Shown in pieces: positions 8,183 through 16,776 of a stretch of DNA of 64,000 bases (position 1 is the first letter of the stretch; each line of letters begins with the position of its first letter). The position numbers and the translations under genes are program-made. The notes beneath the pieces are model-generated. The model saw only the letters and a list, made by a program, of their open reading frames with translations. It was not told the DNA's origin and made no database searches. Origin of the DNA: Amazonocrinis nigriterrae CENA67 (GTDB lineage Bacteria > Cyanobacteriota > Cyanobacteriia > Cyanobacteriales > Nostocaceae); NCBI RefSeq assembly GCF_016056305.1, contig NZ_JAECZC010000010.1, forward strand, positions 36,576-100,575, written 5' to 3'.

Positions 8183-8250
8183 CAAGAGGATAAAAAAATC
8201 TAAAATACAACCATCAGGAAACGCCCAATTCCCAAGCTTGGCTTTCGCTT

Positions 8251-9705
8251 ATGAAAAGACTTTCGTTTCGATTCCGAATTGCCCTGTTGTCTGCAACTCT
8301 TGCAGGAAGTGCCATAGTAGGGTTTGGTGCAGTTTCTTGGTTGCAGATTTACAATGCAAATATCAGCCGCCTCGATGCAGAAATTTTAAATCATTTGATG
8401 CGAGCAACCCGTTCCCCGATGAAACCGCGATGGCAAGACTACGGAGACTCGTTAACCTATACCTTCAGCAGGAATGGAAAAACCCCTATTGCACTGCTGG
8501 TGCTTGACCCTAACGGCAACACACTTTATCAATCTAACTCGCTACCTGCCGACATCGAAGTGAATCGTCTGCTGGTGCAGCGTCTTCAGTTGACACCTCT
8601 GCCACCACCCCCTCCCGGTGAACTACCACCTTTACCTTTTGGGAATCCATCTAAATTAGTACCGCCCTTTCTTCCTCCACACCCACCTATCGCCGTTACT
8701 GAACGAACGGCGACAGAAACTTGGCGAATTGGGGCGGTTAAATTTCCTGATGTTCAAGTTGCCATTGCTGTCAGTCTGCAAGCCGTCAATCAAGACATGG
8801 CTGCAATTCGCAATATCTTTCTTGTTTCAATTCCGGGAGTACTGATGCTGGTTGCTGGGGGAGCATGGTTAATTTCTGGTCGTGCTTTGCGTCCTATTCG
8901 GCAATTAACCGAGGTAATTCAACAAGTCACCGTCAAAGGGCTAGATCAAAGGATTCCCAAAAGTACCACGGATGTTGAATTTGCCGAACTGATTCGGGTA
9001 TTTAACCAAATGCTCGAACGCCTAGAACGCAGTTTTACTCAAGCTTCGCGCTTCAGTGGTGATGCGGCTCATGAATTGAAAACTCCACTGACAATTCTGC
9101 AAGGCGAACTAGAACGAACTTTGCAAGAGGTTGAGCCAGGTTCAAAGGTGCAACAGCGCTTAAGCAATTTGTTGGATGAGGTAGGCCGCCTGAATGGAAT
9201 TACGCGCAAACTTTTGCTGTTATCTCTAGCAGATGCGGGAAAAATCAGCTTGTATTTAATTGAGGTGGATCTGTCTGAGTTGCTGATTGAGATGGTAGAG
9301 GATGTAGAATTACTAGCTCCCCACCTGAGTGTGCAAACTGATATTAGTGAGGGTTTGCGTTTGATGGGCGATCGCGATTTGCTCCTTCAAGTTCTGCAAA
9401 ACCTATTCAGTAATGCCATAAAATATAACATTGCCGATGGTTGGATTAAGATTCGCGCTCATCAAACTCAAAGAACTATCCACGTTACCATCGCTAATGC
9501 ATCAAAAGACATTCCCCAAAGCGATCGCGATCGCATTTTTGACCGCTTTTATCGCGGCGATCCCGCCCATACCCGGAAAATAGAAGGACTCGGACTCGGA
9601 CTCAGCCTTGCTCGTGAAATTGCCCGCGCTCATGGTGGCAACCTCATCCTTAATTCTACATCTTCTGGTGAAACTGCCTTTACCCTAACTTTGCCGATTA
9701 AGTAA
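8251..9705 (+). CDS. Membrane sensor histidine kinase (HAMP-HisKA-HATPase)
   Basis: A 484-residue kinase: TM1 (about 10-32), a periplasmic loop of some 150 residues containing a very proline-rich stretch (LPPPPPGELPPLPFG), TM2 (about 188-208), HAMP (RALRPIRQLTEVI), a HisKA box with the phospho-acceptor H274 in AAHELKTPLT, then the N box (NLFSNAIKYN), F box (RIFDRFYRG) and G box (GLGLGLSLARE). All catalytic boxes are intact. No response regulator is adjacent. The divergent neighbour is an exported proline-rich repeat protein that shares its operators, so this protein may be a signal, ligand or target of the kinase (inference). Confidence 0.93.
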   Translation: MKRLSFRFRIALLSATLAGSAIVGFGAVSWLQIYNANISRLDAEILNHLMRATRSPMKPRWQDYGDSLTYTFSRNGKTPIALLVLDPNGNTLYQSNSLPADIEVNRLLVQRLQLTPLPPPPPGELPPLPFGNPSKLVPPFLPPHPPIAVTERTATETWRIGAVKFPDVQVAIAVSLQAVNQDMAAIRNIFLVSIPGVLMLVAGGAWLISGRALRPIRQLTEVIQQVTVKGLDQRIPKSTTDVEFAELIRVFNQMLERLERSFTQASRFSGDAAHELKTPLTILQGELERTLQEVEPGSKVQQRLSNLLDEVGRLNGITRKLLLLSLADAGKISLYLIEVDLSELLIEMVEDVELLAPHLSVQTDISEGLRLMGDRDLLLQVLQNLFSNAIKYNIADGWIKIRAHQTQRTIHVTIANASKDIPQSDRDRIFDRFYRGDPAHTRKIEGLGLGLSLAREIARAHGGNLILNSTSSGETAFTLTLPIK

Positions 9706-9742
9706 GTAGGTAGGCACAAAAAAAGTTAACTAGTGAGGATCG

Positions 9743-9773
9743 TCAGTTGTCAGTTGTCAGTTGTCAGTTGTCA
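9743..9773. repeat. Heptamer tandem repeat (TCAGTTG)
   Basis: Four head-to-tail copies of TCAGTTG, an STRR-type array typical of heterocystous cyanobacteria, in the convergent gap between the kinase and TPR genes. Confidence 0.85.
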
Positions 9774-9950
9774 TTAGTAAGGGTTTCAGGCATTTTACGT
9801 TTCGTAACATAGTCATGTTGATTTTCACTTACTTACTTAGTTGAGCGATCGCGTCAGGAAAGCCTTTGATTCAGCCTAAAAACATCTCACTGGCAAAAAA
9901 TCATCAAAGCTATTGTTCAATCTCAGCACGGATAGCTCAGGGCTACTACA

Positions 9951-9976
9951 AAGCCCCGCCCTTTAGGGATGGGGTT
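9951..9976 (-). terminator. GC-rich hairpin downstream of the TPR gene
   Basis: CCCCGCCCT pairs imperfectly with AGGGATGGGG around a short loop; read on the - strand it follows the TPR gene stop by about 40 bp and is followed by TTTG. It may be a terminator. The sequence also resembles the terminal hairpin of IS200/IS605-type elements, so a transposon-end remnant is an alternative. Confidence 0.4.
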
Positions 9977-10017
9977 AGCTTACATTCTGCGGCGTAATCA
10001 AAAGCTAGTAGCCAATA

Positions 10018-11850
10018 TTATCCCTGAAGAGTCTCCAAATGTGCGATCGCATCCATAATTTGTTGATAATATTGTATATTTCCTTCTTGGTAGTAAAGCT
10101 CGGCAGATTTTTGGAAATCGGCAATTGCGCCTTGATAATCTTGGAGATGACAACGGATATCAGCTCGCAAAATATAAGCTGAAGCTGAATAAGGCTGAAG
10201 TTGCAAAGCTTGGTTTAAGTCTGTTTGCGCTTTTGGGAAGTCTCCCAATTGCAAAAAGCTACGACCCCGATTATACCAGTATTCAGCCAAGCTAGAGTCG
10301 ATGGCAATAGCTTGATCGTAATCTGCTATTGCCCCTTCATAGTCTTGCAGGGCATATCGAGCATTGGCGCGATCGCTGTACAATGTCGCCAACTGGGGAT
10401 TGATTTGCAAACCTAGAGTATAGTCAGCGATCGCACCTTCATAGTCTTGTTGGGCATAGCGCAAAGAACCCCGATTATAGTAAGCTTCTACTAAATCAGG
10501 ATTAATCTGTATAGCTTTGTTGTAATCTGCCATCGCTGCTTGTTCCGCTCCTAACAAACGGCGGGCATTACCTCGGTTACAATAAACTTGGGAAAACTCA
10601 GGTGATAATTCTATTGCTTTGGTATAGTCTTTGATTGCAGCAGAGAAATTCTGCAAAGCTTCCTGAACAATTCCTCTACCGTAATAAGCTTCTACTAATT
10701 TGTTATTTATCTGCAATGCTTGGTTGTAGTCTGCAATTGCTCCTTGATAATCTCCCAACCAGCGACGAGCAGTGGCGCGATCGCAGTATGCTTCAGCTAA
10801 ATGAGGATTTTGTTGCAGTAATTGATCGCTATGTGCAATTGCTTGAGTATAATCTCCTAATTGGCAATGAGCATGAGCCAGAAAGCCATAAACTAAAGTT
10901 AAAGTCGGATTTTTCTGCAATGCGAGATGAAAGTCCTCAATCGCTCCTTGATAATCTTGTAGGTGAGAACGAATTAAACCCCGCTCATAGTATGCTTGTG
11001 CATCATCAGGATTCAGCATTACAGCTAAGTTAAAGTCCTCAATCGCTCCTTGATAATCTTGCAGGTGAGAACGAACCAAACCCCGATTGTAGTATGCTAC
11101 GGCAAAATTAGGGTCAATTTCTAGCGTGCGATTGAAATCTGCAATTGCGCCTTGATAGTCTCCTAAAGCATAGCGGATATTAGCTCGGTTATGGTAAGCT
11201 TCTTTGAGGTTAGGGTCAAGTTGTAATGCTCGGTGATAATCAGCGATCGCTTGCTGATATTCTCTTAAATTATGGTAAGCAGTAGCGCGACTGCTGTAAG
11301 CTGCGGCAAAATCAGGATACCACTGTAAAGCTTGTTGGAAATCTGCAATGGCTGCTTGATAATCACCATGTTGATCACGAACAACACCCCGATTATGGAA
11401 TGCCTGAGCAATATCGAAGTGGATATGATTAGCTAAGTCAGTACTCAACTCGATTGTTTGGTGATAATCTGCGATGGCTTTATCATAATCTCCTAAAACA
11501 AAGTAGGCATTACCGCGACTGTGGTAAGATTGGGCAAAGTCAGGATTGATTTGTAATGCCTGATAATGATCGGCGATCGCTCCAGTATAATCTGCTAAAA
11601 AGTAACGAGCATTAGCCCGATTGTAGTAAGCTTGTGCAAAATCAGGATTGATTTCTATTGCTCGATCAAAGTCAGCGATCGCTGCGTGATAATCTTTGAG
11701 TTCACCGCTCTTGATAATACCCCTATTATGGTAGGCTTCAGCATATTCATGATTAAGTTTGATTGCTTGAGTGTAAGAAGCGATCGCTCCTTGATAGTCT
11801 CCTTGTAAATGTTTGTCTAATCCTTGGTTAAAAAAATTCTCAGCGTTCAT
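10018..11850 (-). CDS. TPR-repeat protein (610 aa, about 17 repeats)
   Basis: The whole chain is tetratricopeptide repeats of the form A-Y-x-N-R-G/A, D-Y-x-G-A-I-A-D-Y and A-I-x-I-N-P, from residue 3 to the end, with no signal peptide, transmembrane segment or enzymatic domain. Such a protein is a protein-interaction scaffold whose partners cannot be read from sequence. High similarity between units (DYQGAIADYNQAL, NYQGAIEDF) implies internal duplication. The GCGATCGC motif recurs within the repeats. It stands alone between the kinase (convergent) and a repeat-rich region. Confidence 0.92.
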   Translation of the reverse strand: MNAENFFNQGLDKHLQGDYQGAIASYTQAIKLNHEYAEAYHNRGIIKSGELKDYHAAIADFDRAIEINPDFAQAYYNRANARYFLADYTGAIADHYQALQINPDFAQSYHSRGNAYFVLGDYDKAIADYHQTIELSTDLANHIHFDIAQAFHNRGVVRDQHGDYQAAIADFQQALQWYPDFAAAYSSRATAYHNLREYQQAIADYHRALQLDPNLKEAYHNRANIRYALGDYQGAIADFNRTLEIDPNFAVAYYNRGLVRSHLQDYQGAIEDFNLAVMLNPDDAQAYYERGLIRSHLQDYQGAIEDFHLALQKNPTLTLVYGFLAHAHCQLGDYTQAIAHSDQLLQQNPHLAEAYCDRATARRWLGDYQGAIADYNQALQINNKLVEAYYGRGIVQEALQNFSAAIKDYTKAIELSPEFSQVYCNRGNARRLLGAEQAAMADYNKAIQINPDLVEAYYNRGSLRYAQQDYEGAIADYTLGLQINPQLATLYSDRANARYALQDYEGAIADYDQAIAIDSSLAEYWYNRGRSFLQLGDFPKAQTDLNQALQLQPYSASAYILRADIRCHLQDYQGAIADFQKSAELYYQEGNIQYYQQIMDAIAHLETLQG

Positions 11851-12021
11851 TTAAGTAGAAAGGCACAAATAAATCTAACCATATCAAACTCCAGGTTTGA
11901 CTTGTCTCGCCTTCAGGCTGGTTACAAGCAGCCAATTATGCTTCTTCAAAGGAAAAATTCTTCTGGATCAAGTAGAGTTCAATTAGCAAACAGGCAGATG
12001 ACTTTATCATTTCTTGCTTAT

Positions 12022-12358
12022 TTTAGTGTTTTTAGTAAGCAAAATGCGTAAATGGTTACTCAAAAAGCTTGAATGCTTACTCAAAAAGCTTGATTGCTTT
12101 CTCATTTTGGTGTTTTCCGCAAGCAAAAAGCTTGAACACTTACTTAAAATGCTTGAATGCTTACTCATTTCAGTAGATCACGCACTCATTTTGGTGTTTT
12201 TTGCAAGTAAAAAGCCTGAACGCTTACTCATTTCGGTAGATCACGCACTCATTTTGGTGTTTTCCGCAAGCAAACGGCATATTGGCTTCTAAAAATGCTT
12301 GAATGCTTTCTTATATCAGTAGATAGCGCACTGATTTTAATCTATTTTGCAAGTAAAC
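12022..12358 (+). repeat. Array of about sixteen 21-bp units
   Basis: Units such as AAGCTTGAATGCTTACTCAA, TCAGTAGATCACGCACTCAT and TTGGTGTTTTCCGCAAGCAA follow one another every 21 bp, with a higher-order 63-bp block repeated from 12165 to 12270. One or two units near 12292 are out of register, breaking the open frame. Peptides rich in LLKKLECL can be read on the + strand, but a frame break and absence of any family make a coding role doubtful. Confidence 0.75.
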
Positions 12359-12394
12359 AGGTAGAGACTGCTGCCAAACTACAGACTGTAACTG

Positions 12395-12528
12395 GTAGGG
12401 TGTGTTGTCGCCAAGCGCAACGCACCCTTCGGCTTGGTGCAGTCGCCTGGGTCGGGCTAACCCTACCAAGAGCGCTGCTTCACCATCACTGTTTTTCGGT
12501 GCGTTAGGACGTTCGTCCATAACGCACC
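12395..12528. repeat. Composite of dispersed palindromic repeats
   Basis: GTAGGGTGTGTTGTCG...CGCAACGCACCC at 12395-12427 is a variant of the repeat seen at 14251 and 45472. It is followed by GGTGCGTTAGGACG pairing with CGTCC-ATAACGCACC at 12498-12528. Short open frames over this stretch (e.g. 12311-12553, - strand) are by-products of the repeat. From 12529 to 13288 no convincing gene is seen, only the terminator-like hairpin at 12705. Confidence 0.7.
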
Positions 12529-12704
12529 CATTGTTTGTGAATTGCCGCATCAAGTTTAGTATCTTTGAGAATGCTGGTAATGCGAGCTTGGTTACCTCCA
12601 GTAAAAAATATACCAGTTGCTTTGGCGTATGAAATTAAAAATGATAAATTCAACTATTTTTATTGGCAATGTTATACATAACAAGTTTTTATTTATTAGT
12701 AATA

Positions 12705-12736
12705 AAAACCCCTTCATAGCAATATGAAAGGGTTTT
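12705..12736. terminator. Orphan terminator-like hairpin
   Basis: A 14-bp stem (AAAACCCCTTCATA with TATGAAAGGGTTTT, one G-T pair) around a GCAA loop, with A and T runs on the two sides so that it could act on either strand. No recognisable gene ends near it, which leaves open a small RNA or a decayed gene. Confidence 0.6.
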
Positions 12737-13288
12737 GAGGATTGTTTTTGAGAAAAATGATACTGCTAAAATTCATTCCTTAGATGATTAAACTTTAACT
12801 TTAACTACTATAAATTTACTCCACCTATAGTTTAATTTTAGATTAAGCTGAGAAGTTATCATGGATACAAAGAAATTTCTTGACAATTGTAAATTGATAA
12901 TTATTAACACCATTACTTATACCTTTTGCTAAAAACTTACCCAAAAGAGGATGAAGTTTTTCATAATTGACGACTGAGGCAAACAATAGCTAAAACTCCT
13001 ATTTTCATGTAAAAGCAATTTATGGATTGCAGCAAAGAGCGTGTAGTTTCACTTTAGTCCGATAATTTATTATTTATCCTTTTATTCATCTCAGGCACGT
13101 GGATATTCCTGTAAAGGGTTTCAAAGCTTGACTTAATTCAACTCAAATTTAAGTTTGGTAAAACTAACCAACAATAAGTTCGGTTTTGCCCACTAGTAAG
13201 ACTTTCCTGATTTAGTACATTGGTATTACTGGTAAATAACCAAGGACATTAAACTTCTTCAGTACCTATTAGTTTTTAGTTTTTAAGC

Positions 13289-13321
13289 AAAAGCCTCTTT
13301 CTCTGAGCAGGAGGGGGCTTT
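13289..13321 (+). promoter_or_regulatory. Leader hairpin before the GDSL lipase gene
   Basis: AAAGCC...GGGCTTT with pairing CTCTTTCTC/GAGCAGGAGG lies 28 bp upstream of the GTG start at 13350. It lacks a long U run, so it may be a leader structure or the end of an upstream transcript. Confidence 0.35.
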
Positions 13322-13349
13322 AGCATTCTTGTGAAGGAAAACTGGAAGA

Positions 13350-14210
13350 GTGAAAAAAAAGATTTTTGCAGCAGTTCTTGCCCTTTTAACTTTAATTATG
13401 GTTTTACTTGCAGGTTCTACACAGAGTTTTGATAATTCTCATCAAATCAACGAACTCTATATCTTTGGTGATAGCCTTTCGGATATAGGAAATGTATTCA
13501 AAGCCACTAACGGAGTTTATCCTCCTAGTCCACCTTACTTTCAAGGGCGTTATTCTAATGGCCCAGTTTGGGTAGAATATCTTGGTTCTCAACTAGGATT
13601 AACTAATACAAAAAGCAGTAATTTTGCTTATGGAGGTGCAACTACTGTCAGCGGTAGTCTGAATGGAGTTCCAGGTACGTTAGTACAAGTATATACTTAT
13701 ACTAAATACCATCAAAAGTTAAATCCCAATGCACTTTATGTGATCTGGGCTGGAGCAAATGACTATCTTTTTGGTGCAGACCAGCCTGCTGCTTCAATTG
13801 CTAATTTATCCAATGCAATTAAATCACTTTCATCAGCAGGAGCTAAAAAAATCTTGGTTGCTAATTTACCAGATTTAGGTAAACTTCCAGCAACCTACAA
13901 TACTTTTAATTCCCGTGCCCTTAGTTCATTGACAAACCTGCATAATTTGGAATTGGCTAAAAGTATAAATTTGTTTCACCAACAATCAGAGAATAAGACT
14001 CAAATATTTCAACTTGATGTTAATTCTTTATATCGGGAAGCAATGGATAAACCTGAAAAATTTGGTTTGACAAATGTGACTCAGGGGTGCATTTCTAATC
14101 TTGCTACTTGTGACAATCCAAACAAGTTTTTGTTCTGGGATGGCATTCATCCAACAACTGCTGCTCATCGCATCTTGGCACAAGCAGCTTTGAAGACCCT
14201 CTCTGAATGA
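13350..14210 (+). CDS. Exported GDSL/SGNH-family esterase-lipase
   Basis: A 286-residue SGNH hydrolase starting with GTG. The N-terminus is a signal peptide (KKK then a hydrophobic stretch to about residue 24). The four family blocks are visible: FGDSLSDIGN with the nucleophile Ser (block I), YGGATT (block II Gly), WAGANDYLFG (block III Asn) and DGIHPTTAAH with the Asp-His pair (block V). Members hydrolyse ester bonds of lipids or carbohydrates outside the cytoplasm (phospholipase/lecithinase-haemolysin group); the substrate cannot be deduced. Two cysteine pairs near the C-terminus (GCISNLATC) could form a disulfide. Confidence 0.9.
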   Translation: MKKKIFAAVLALLTLIMVLLAGSTQSFDNSHQINELYIFGDSLSDIGNVFKATNGVYPPSPPYFQGRYSNGPVWVEYLGSQLGLTNTKSSNFAYGGATTVSGSLNGVPGTLVQVYTYTKYHQKLNPNALYVIWAGANDYLFGADQPAASIANLSNAIKSLSSAGAKKILVANLPDLGKLPATYNTFNSRALSSLTNLHNLELAKSINLFHQQSENKTQIFQLDVNSLYREAMDKPEKFGLTNVTQGCISNLATCDNPNKFLFWDGIHPTTAAHRILAQAALKTLSE

Positions 14211-14250
14211 ATTTAAATTCACCTTGAAAAAGATTAGTTGACACTCTCCA

Positions 14251-14284
14251 GTAGGGTGCGTTGTCGCCCAGCGCAACGCACCGC
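14251..14284. repeat. Dispersed palindromic repeat between convergent genes
   Basis: GTAGGGTGCGTTGTCGCC followed by AGCGCAACGCACCGCC: GGTGCGTTG pairs with CAACGCACC. It lies between the ends of the GDSL and cydA genes and could terminate both. A full inverted copy is at 45472-45506. Confidence 0.75.
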
Positions 14285-14325
14285 CAACAATTGACTATGA
14301 ACAGGAAGCTAGAACAATTAAGGGG

Positions 14326-15771
14326 CTACTGTTGTGCTTCAACGGGGCGTTCGTCGGGAAGAAACTCTCCAGGTTTTGTATCAATAGCTGGTTTGGTGAC
14401 TTCAATTCCGGGTACAGGCAGGTTAAAATTCGGGCCTCTACGAATAATGCGGCTACCAAAATATACGTATGCAATCAGTAATAAAATGTAAGTAACTGTA
14501 AAACCTGTGAGGGATGCAAGCACATTGGTAGCAGGAACGTGAGAGGCAGAATCTACAGTGCGAATTTGCCTGTAAAGCGTCCACGGCTGCCGCCCAACAC
14601 AGCGTACAATCCAACCGGTATCGATCGCAATAAATCCCAGAGGAGCTGCAAACATCCAACCACGCATTAGCCAACGCTGTTGAGTAATCTTTTCTTGTGA
14701 AAGCTTGCCTAGTAGCCAATAGAAAACACTAATAAACATTAATGCAGCTAAGAAAAAACCAATTGCAACCATCGTGCGGAAACAATAGTAGACTACACCA
14801 ATCAAGCGTGGACGATCCTCTGGTTTCCACTCTTTTAAACCTAATACCGGCTCAGTTAATTTTTCTTTAAATTCCAAGATATATCCCAGTGCATTGGGAA
14901 TGACAATTTCCCAATCATTTTTCTGTGCTTTGTTATTTGGTAAAGCTAGAAGACTCCAATCAGCAGACTGTCCAGCGGTAACTGTATTCCATTGTGCTTC
15001 CATTGCCGCTAATTTTTCTGGTTGATAGCGGTACACTTGTTCAGCATTCAAATGTCCTACATATATTTGTAAAGGAGCAACTGCGATCGCAGCTGCTAAG
15101 GCAATCACAAAAGATTTAGAAAAAAAGGCTGTATGGCGATTTTTAAGAATATACCAAGCACTAATCCCACCAATGACAAACAAAGACGTTTCTAGCGTTG
15201 CCAAAAACATATGCAAAACGCTGAACGGCATAAACGGGTTAAGGATTGCTTGAAAGTAATCATGAACTACAAACTTACCATTAACCATCTCTCCGCCTGC
15301 TGGTGTTTGCATCCAGGAACTCGCAGTCAAAATCCAAACCGTCGATAAATTTGCCCCAATGGCTACCAAAATTGTCGAGAGATAGTGAATCGCAGGATTG
15401 ACACGTTCCCAGCCGAATAACATAATGCCTAGAAACGCGGCTTCTAGCATAAATGCCCAAGATGCCTCAAAACCAATAACACTGCCAAAAAAATTGCCAA
15501 CCGCTTCCGAAAAGGGTGCCCAGTTCGTGCCAAACTGAAATTCCATTGGAATGCCCGTTGCTACACCAACACCAAAGTTGAGGGCATACAATTTAGACCA
15601 AAAGCGAGCATGATAGTAATAGTCAGGATTACGAGTTTTCAACCACAGTCCTTCAATGATGACTAAATAAATTCCCACACCTGTTGTCAGCGTGGGCCAA
15701 AGCATATGAATGCAAGCAGTCAGTGCAAACTGCATCCGCGACAGTACAACGGTATCAGATAGAAATTCCAT
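14326..15771 (-). CDS. cydA: Cytochrome bd-type quinol oxidase subunit I
   Basis: A 481-residue polytopic protein. CydA landmarks are present: RMQFALTACIH with the haem-ligand His, GIPMEFQFGTNW, the helix FMLEAAFLGIMLFGWERV with conserved Glu, HMFLATLETSLFV with the second ligand His, FRTMVAIGF containing the candidate Met ligand, and GRQPWTLY. The Q-loop is of the short type. The enzyme reduces oxygen to water with quinol and is resistant to many respiratory inhibitors. The ATG at 15769-15771 is preferred over GTG two codons upstream. The usual partner cydB is not next to it: a repeat and a convergent lipase lie downstream. Confidence 0.92.
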   Translation of the reverse strand: MEFLSDTVVLSRMQFALTACIHMLWPTLTTGVGIYLVIIEGLWLKTRNPDYYYHARFWSKLYALNFGVGVATGIPMEFQFGTNWAPFSEAVGNFFGSVIGFEASWAFMLEAAFLGIMLFGWERVNPAIHYLSTILVAIGANLSTVWILTASSWMQTPAGGEMVNGKFVVHDYFQAILNPFMPFSVLHMFLATLETSLFVIGGISAWYILKNRHTAFFSKSFVIALAAAIAVAPLQIYVGHLNAEQVYRYQPEKLAAMEAQWNTVTAGQSADWSLLALPNNKAQKNDWEIVIPNALGYILEFKEKLTEPVLGLKEWKPEDRPRLIGVVYYCFRTMVAIGFFLAALMFISVFYWLLGKLSQEKITQQRWLMRGWMFAAPLGFIAIDTGWIVRCVGRQPWTLYRQIRTVDSASHVPATNVLASLTGFTVTYILLLIAYVYFGSRIIRRGPNFNLPVPGIEVTKPAIDTKPGEFLPDERPVEAQQ

Positions 15772-16028
15772 GATCACTTCTGTTGATAGAGGGAACTATT
15801 GAGCAGGGCAGCTGTTACGTTTGGATTAGCTGAACCTGGAACTGAAACCACCTCTAATTATGAAACGGATATATAGTAATGGCCCAAGCACCAGAATTAA
15901 ACACACTCAAGATAGAATCTGGTTGTGCCAAAAGCGCATCTATTCTCCCAAACTGTGGGGATAGAACGCTATAATTCACTCAATTTCCTAATCTTGTTCA
16001 ACCTCAGAGTTATTAATCTAATTCCATC

Positions 16029-16256
16029 ATGAGTAATCTCGATCAAGTGCTGCAAGATGCTTTGCAACTTTCCTACGAGCAGCAAGAAATGCTGATCAAG
16101 ATTCTACAAAACCGCCGCCACGAAAATCGTCGTACAGAAATAGCCACGGATGCTCAACAAACCTTAGCTGATTTCCATATAGGTAAATTTCGGCATCAAT
16201 CAGCCCAAGATGTCATTGCAGCGTTACGCCAGTCTTTAAATGAACCAGAGAAATGA
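16029..16256 (+). CDS. Antitoxin of a RelE-type toxin-antitoxin pair
   Basis: A 75-residue, highly charged and Gln-rich protein (SNLDQVLQDALQLSYEQQEMLI, then RRHENRRTEI, ending VIAALRQSLNEPEK). The N-terminal helix is typical of small cyanobacterial antitoxins. Its stop overlaps the start codon of the toxin gene in ATGA, so the two are translationally coupled. It would neutralise the toxin and probably repress the shared promoter in the 15772-16028 gap. Family assignment rests chiefly on this arrangement. Confidence 0.8.
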   Translation: MSNLDQVLQDALQLSYEQQEMLIKILQNRRHENRRTEIATDAQQTLADFHIGKFRHQSAQDVIAALRQSLNEPEK

Positions 16257-16537
16257 GACTGCTGGTTTTAACCCCAAAATTCAAACGAGCATTCCATAAG
16301 TTTGTCAAGCGAAATGCTGAACTCCAGCAGCGCATTGAAGAAACTCTTCAACAAATGGAAGCAGACGTATTTGCCGCAGCCTTGGGTACCCACAAACTGA
16401 GTGGCAAACTCGATGGTCTTCAGGCTTGTTCTTGCGGCTATGATTGTCGTGTTGTCTTCTCCATTGAACTGGATGTAGAAACAAATAGTGAAGTCATTGT
16501 TCTGCTCGACATTGGGACGCATGATGAAGTTTATTAA
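16253..16537 (+). CDS. RelE/YafQ-like mRNA interferase toxin
   Basis: A 94-residue protein with the ParE/RelE fold signature: LVLTPKFKRAFHKFVKRN at the N-terminus, ALGTHKLSGKLDGLQACSC in the middle, then DCRVVFSIE and the terminal VIVLLDIGTHDEVY. The HKLSGKL and THDEVY elements are usual in RelE/YafQ toxins, which cut mRNA at the ribosome. It overlaps the antitoxin gene by 4 bp. This is the second toxin-antitoxin module in the window. Confidence 0.88.
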   Translation: MRLLVLTPKFKRAFHKFVKRNAELQQRIEETLQQMEADVFAAALGTHKLSGKLDGLQACSCGYDCRVVFSIELDVETNSEVIVLLDIGTHDEVY

Positions 16538-16712
16538 CTGTATGGTATTGACGACAGTAGGTCAGCGAACTTATCGTCAACATCTTTACACCAATGCATA
16601 TACAGTTACTACCTGAGATTGAGATTTAGTGAACAGTTGGGGTAAAAAATAGGGTTAGCGATACCTGGTTTAGGTGTAGCGATCGCTTAATTGAAACATG
16701 CAACAAAATGCA

Positions 16713-16742
16713 AAAACCCTGCTCAAGACTGAGCAGGGTTTT
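16713..16742. terminator. Bidirectional intrinsic terminator
   Basis: AAAACCCTGCTC pairs perfectly with GAGCAGGGTTTT around a 6-base loop, with T-rich sequence after the right arm. It ends both the RelE-side transcript (+) and the small gene at 16777-16881 (-). Confidence 0.85.
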
Positions 16743-16776
16743 GTAAAGTTTTTTTGCTAACACTTTGAGATTTTTT

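Noticed and set aside
12311..12553. 80-codon frame on the - strand
   Set aside because: Lies wholly over dispersed palindromic repeats (12395-12528), which explain its openness.
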